From contig NZ_SMFO01000001.1 in assembly GCF_004349145.1 (NCBI RefSeq), positions 434,001 through 498,000 of the forward strand: a stretch of 64,000 nucleotides of DNA, written 5' to 3'. Below the pieces are notes generated by a model. It ran no database searches. It was given only the letters and a program-made list of their open reading frames with translations, and was not told where the DNA came from. The first letter of the stretch is position 1. Every line of letters begins with the position of its first letter. The stretch comes from Flavobacterium hiemivividum. Lineage in GTDB: Bacteria > Bacteroidota > Bacteroidia > Flavobacteriales > Flavobacteriaceae. A program made the position numbers and the translations under genes. Shown piece by piece: positions 62,010-64,000 of this stretch.

Positions 62010-64000
62010 ATGAAAAAAACAATATACATACTATCAAGTCTGTTTTTGACTATAGTCTTGCAAGCACAAGTAATCCCACAACCAACGGCTTCCGCTCCAC
62101 CAACAATTAAAATTGGTAAATCCAATAATTTTGAACTTAAGAATGGTCTAAAAGTATTGGTTGTAGAGAATCATAAGTTGCCAAGGGTTTCTTACCGACT
62201 AAGCCTTGACAATATGCCTTATACTGAAGGAGACAAAAAAGGAGTTGCTGCAATGGCCAGCCAGCTTATAGGTAGCGGAACCACAAAAACATCAAAAGAT
62301 GCTTTTAATGAAGAAGTTGATTTCTTAGGTGCAAATATCGGTTTTGATGCAAATGGCGCCTCTGCCAGCGGATTGTCTAAATATTCTGGAAGAATTCTAG
62401 AATTAATGGCTGACGGTGCATTGAACACTGTTTTCACTCAAGAAGAATTTGATAAGATAAAAGAGAAATCTTTAGAGGGAATAAAATCACAAGAAAAAAG
62501 CGTTACTGCAGTGGCTGGACGAGTTGAAAATGTGTTGGCCTTTGGAGCGAACCATCCTTCAGGCGAGTTTGTTAGCGCTGAAAGCCTTGAAAAAGTAACT
62601 TTAAAAGATGTAGTTTCAAACTACAAAACTAATTTCGTTCCAGGAAATGCATACCTAGTTGTTGTAGGAGATGTGAAAACCAAAGACGTAAAAAAAATGG
62701 TCGAAAAGCTTTTTGGCTCTTGGGCCAAAGGCATCGCTCCTCAAGTTAGCTATCCTGACCCTAAAAACGTAACACAAACACAGATTAATTTTGTGGATAT
62801 GCCAAACGCAGTTCAGTCTGAAATTTCTGTTGTTAACACAGTTAATTTAAAACTTACTGACAAGCAATTTTTTGCTGCAATTTTAGCAAACCAAATTCTT
62901 GGTGGCGGTGGAGAAGGAAGATTGTTTTTAAACTTACGCGAGAAACACGCTTGGACATACGGAGCTTATTCTAATATAGGTTTTGGTAAATATGTAGAGA
63001 AATTTCGCTCTTCATCCTCAGTTAGAAATGCAGTTACAGATAGCGCTGTAGTTCAAATTTTAAGCGAACTAAAGAGAATCCGTACAGAATTAGTTTCTGC
63101 TGACGATTTGAAGAATGCAAAAGCAAAATACATAGGAAACTTTGTAATGCAAATTCAAAAACCCGCTACAGTAGCGCGTTATGCCTTAAATACAGAAACA
63201 CAAAATCTACCATCTGATTTTTACGAAAATTATATTAAAAGCATAAATGCAGTTACAGTAGAAGATGTTAAAAGCGTAGCTAACCGCTTTTTCTTAGCTG
63301 ACAACTTAAGAATACTTGTTGTAGGTAAAGGATCTGAGGTTGCTCCAGCATTGGAAAACCTAAAAATGCCAATGTTTTATTTCGATAAATATGGTAAGTC
63401 AATTGAAAAACCAGTTTTCAAAAAAGACGTTCAAGCAGGTGTAACCATCAAAAGCATATTAGACAATTACATCGTTGCAATAGGTGGTGAAAAAGCGGTG
63501 AAAGCAGTAAAAACAATCTCTATGGTAGGATCAACAGTAATTCCTCAAGCACCATCACCTTTAACCTTTACATCAAAAGCAGATGCAAAAGGGAAGTTAA
63601 GTGTAGAACTTGCGATGGGAACAATGAGCCTAATGAAACAAGTAGTTAATGAAACTAGCGCTTATGTGCTACAACAAGGACAACGAAAAGACTTTGAAGG
63701 AAAAGAGTTAACTGAAATGAAAAGTAGTGCCATCTTATTTGACGAGTTGCAACTGGCTAAAAAAGAAGGAGTAGTCCTTAATGGTATTGAAAGCATTAAT
63801 GGCAAAGATACTTATGCTATTAAAGACGGAAAAACCACACTTTATTATGACGTAACTAGCGGTTTAAAACTAGCTGATTCTAAGACTATAGAACAAGGAG
63901 ATAAATCAATTACTCAAGTAACTAACTATGGTGACTATAGAGCAGTTAAAGGCGTTAAAGTTCCTTTTAATATCATCCAGAATGTAGGTTTTGAATTAGA
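62010..64000 (+). CDS. M16-family protease, inactive partner with C-terminal extension (partial)
   Basis: The reading frame opens at ATG 62010 and is still open at the window edge, 663 codons. The signal peptide is MKKTIYILSSLFLTIVLQAQ. The M16 domains (about 30-470) lack the zinc motif (G-V-A-A-M-A-S-Q at that place). After residue 475 the protein continues into an extra domain that starts around I-K-S-I-L-D-N-Y-I-V-A-I-G-G and resembles the beta-rich lipoprotein-like domains often fused to such partners. The first-copy partner lacks this extension. The function of the extension is unknown. Confidence 0.9.
   Translation, partial: MKKTIYILSSLFLTIVLQAQVIPQPTASAPPTIKIGKSNNFELKNGLKVLVVENHKLPRVSYRLSLDNMPYTEGDKKGVAAMASQLIGSGTTKTSKDAFNEEVDFLGANIGFDANGASASGLSKYSGRILELMADGALNTVFTQEEFDKIKEKSLEGIKSQEKSVTAVAGRVENVLAFGANHPSGEFVSAESLEKVTLKDVVSNYKTNFVPGNAYLVVVGDVKTKDVKKMVEKLFGSWAKGIAPQVSYPDPKNVTQTQINFVDMPNAVQSEISVVNTVNLKLTDKQFFAAILANQILGGGGEGRLFLNLREKHAWTYGAYSNIGFGKYVEKFRSSSSVRNAVTDSAVVQILSELKRIRTELVSADDLKNAKAKYIGNFVMQIQKPATVARYALNTETQNLPSDFYENYIKSINAVTVEDVKSVANRFFLADNLRILVVGKGSEVAPALENLKMPMFYFDKYGKSIEKPVFKKDVQAGVTIKSILDNYIVAIGGEKAVKAVKTISMVGSTVIPQAPSPLTFTSKADAKGKLSVELAMGTMSLMKQVVNETSAYVLQQGQRKDFEGKELTEMKSSAILFDELQLAKKEGVVLNGIESINGKDTYAIKDGKTTLYYDVTSGLKLADSKTIEQGDKSITQVTNYGDYRAVKGVKVPFNIIQNVGFEL

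Noticed and set aside
1-64000. CRISPR arrays, insertion sequences, prophage or integrative-element genes
   Set aside because: No regularly spaced repeats, transposase, integrase or phage structural genes were found on either strand.

Overview
The window is an AT-rich chromosomal segment from a Bacteroidota bacterium, almost certainly Flavobacterium or a close relative. The evidence is an alternative complex III (act) operon, GLPGLI and DUF3127 proteins, a bacterial GGGPS-type lipid enzyme, SusC-like outer-membrane barrels, and many promoters of the Bacteroidota type (TTG, 17-23 bases, TAnnTTTG). I see no insertion sequence, prophage or CRISPR array. Most of the window is core genome.

Layout. 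1-7.7 kb: actABCDEF on the minus strand (actF cut by the window edge), encoding the quinol:cytochrome c oxidoreductase that replaces complex bc1. 7.9-9.6 kb: a SPOR-domain gene, then a 1.3 kb graveyard holding a decayed RHS/polymorphic-toxin C-terminus and a possible immunity-gene remnant. 9.7-14.4 kb: rimP-nusA-infB, with a terminator-like hairpin in the leader. 14.5-21.5 kb: a universal stress protein, tRNA-Gln, a DUF2723 membrane protein, a polysaccharide deacetylase, a thioredoxin-fold protein without its cysteines, and a membrane metallophosphoesterase. 21.8-28.9 kb: polA, a LacI-type regulator, and rplM-rpsI-rpsB-tsf with structured leaders. 29-38.7 kb: M3 peptidase, tag, aat, PAP2 phosphatase, DUF3127, flavin reductase, an orphan histidine kinase, a transglutaminase-like protein, HIT and greA.

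38.8-45.7 kb: a Rieske-like lipoprotein without iron-binding histidines, an outer-membrane barrel with a GLPGLI partner, and a TonB-dependent receptor under a clear TPP riboswitch, so probably a thiamine-compound importer. 45.7-49.6 kb: arfB, a NadR-kinase/DUF4301 fusion, a PnuC-type transporter and GGGPS; the transporter and kinase may belong functionally with the thiamine receptor or with nicotinamide riboside salvage. 49.7-51.1 kb: a Crp/Fnr regulator next to a small membrane protein and a group III truncated globin, with a palindrome placed where a class II activator would bind. 51.1-56.5 kb: phosphopantetheinyl transferase, ahcY and another outer-membrane barrel. 56.7-57.5 kb: rplU-rpmA. 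57.7-64 kb: two tandem copies of an M16 protease pair (active plus inactive subunit). The older-looking copy has lost the ATG of its second gene's signal peptide.

The features most worth following up are a family of structured intergenic elements (three copies, near 32.2, 51.8 and 53.5 kb), hairpins at the 5' ends of rimP, greA and rplM transcripts, a structured rpsB leader, the TPP-regulated receptor with nearby PnuC/NadR-like genes, and the ATT-start M16 gene.
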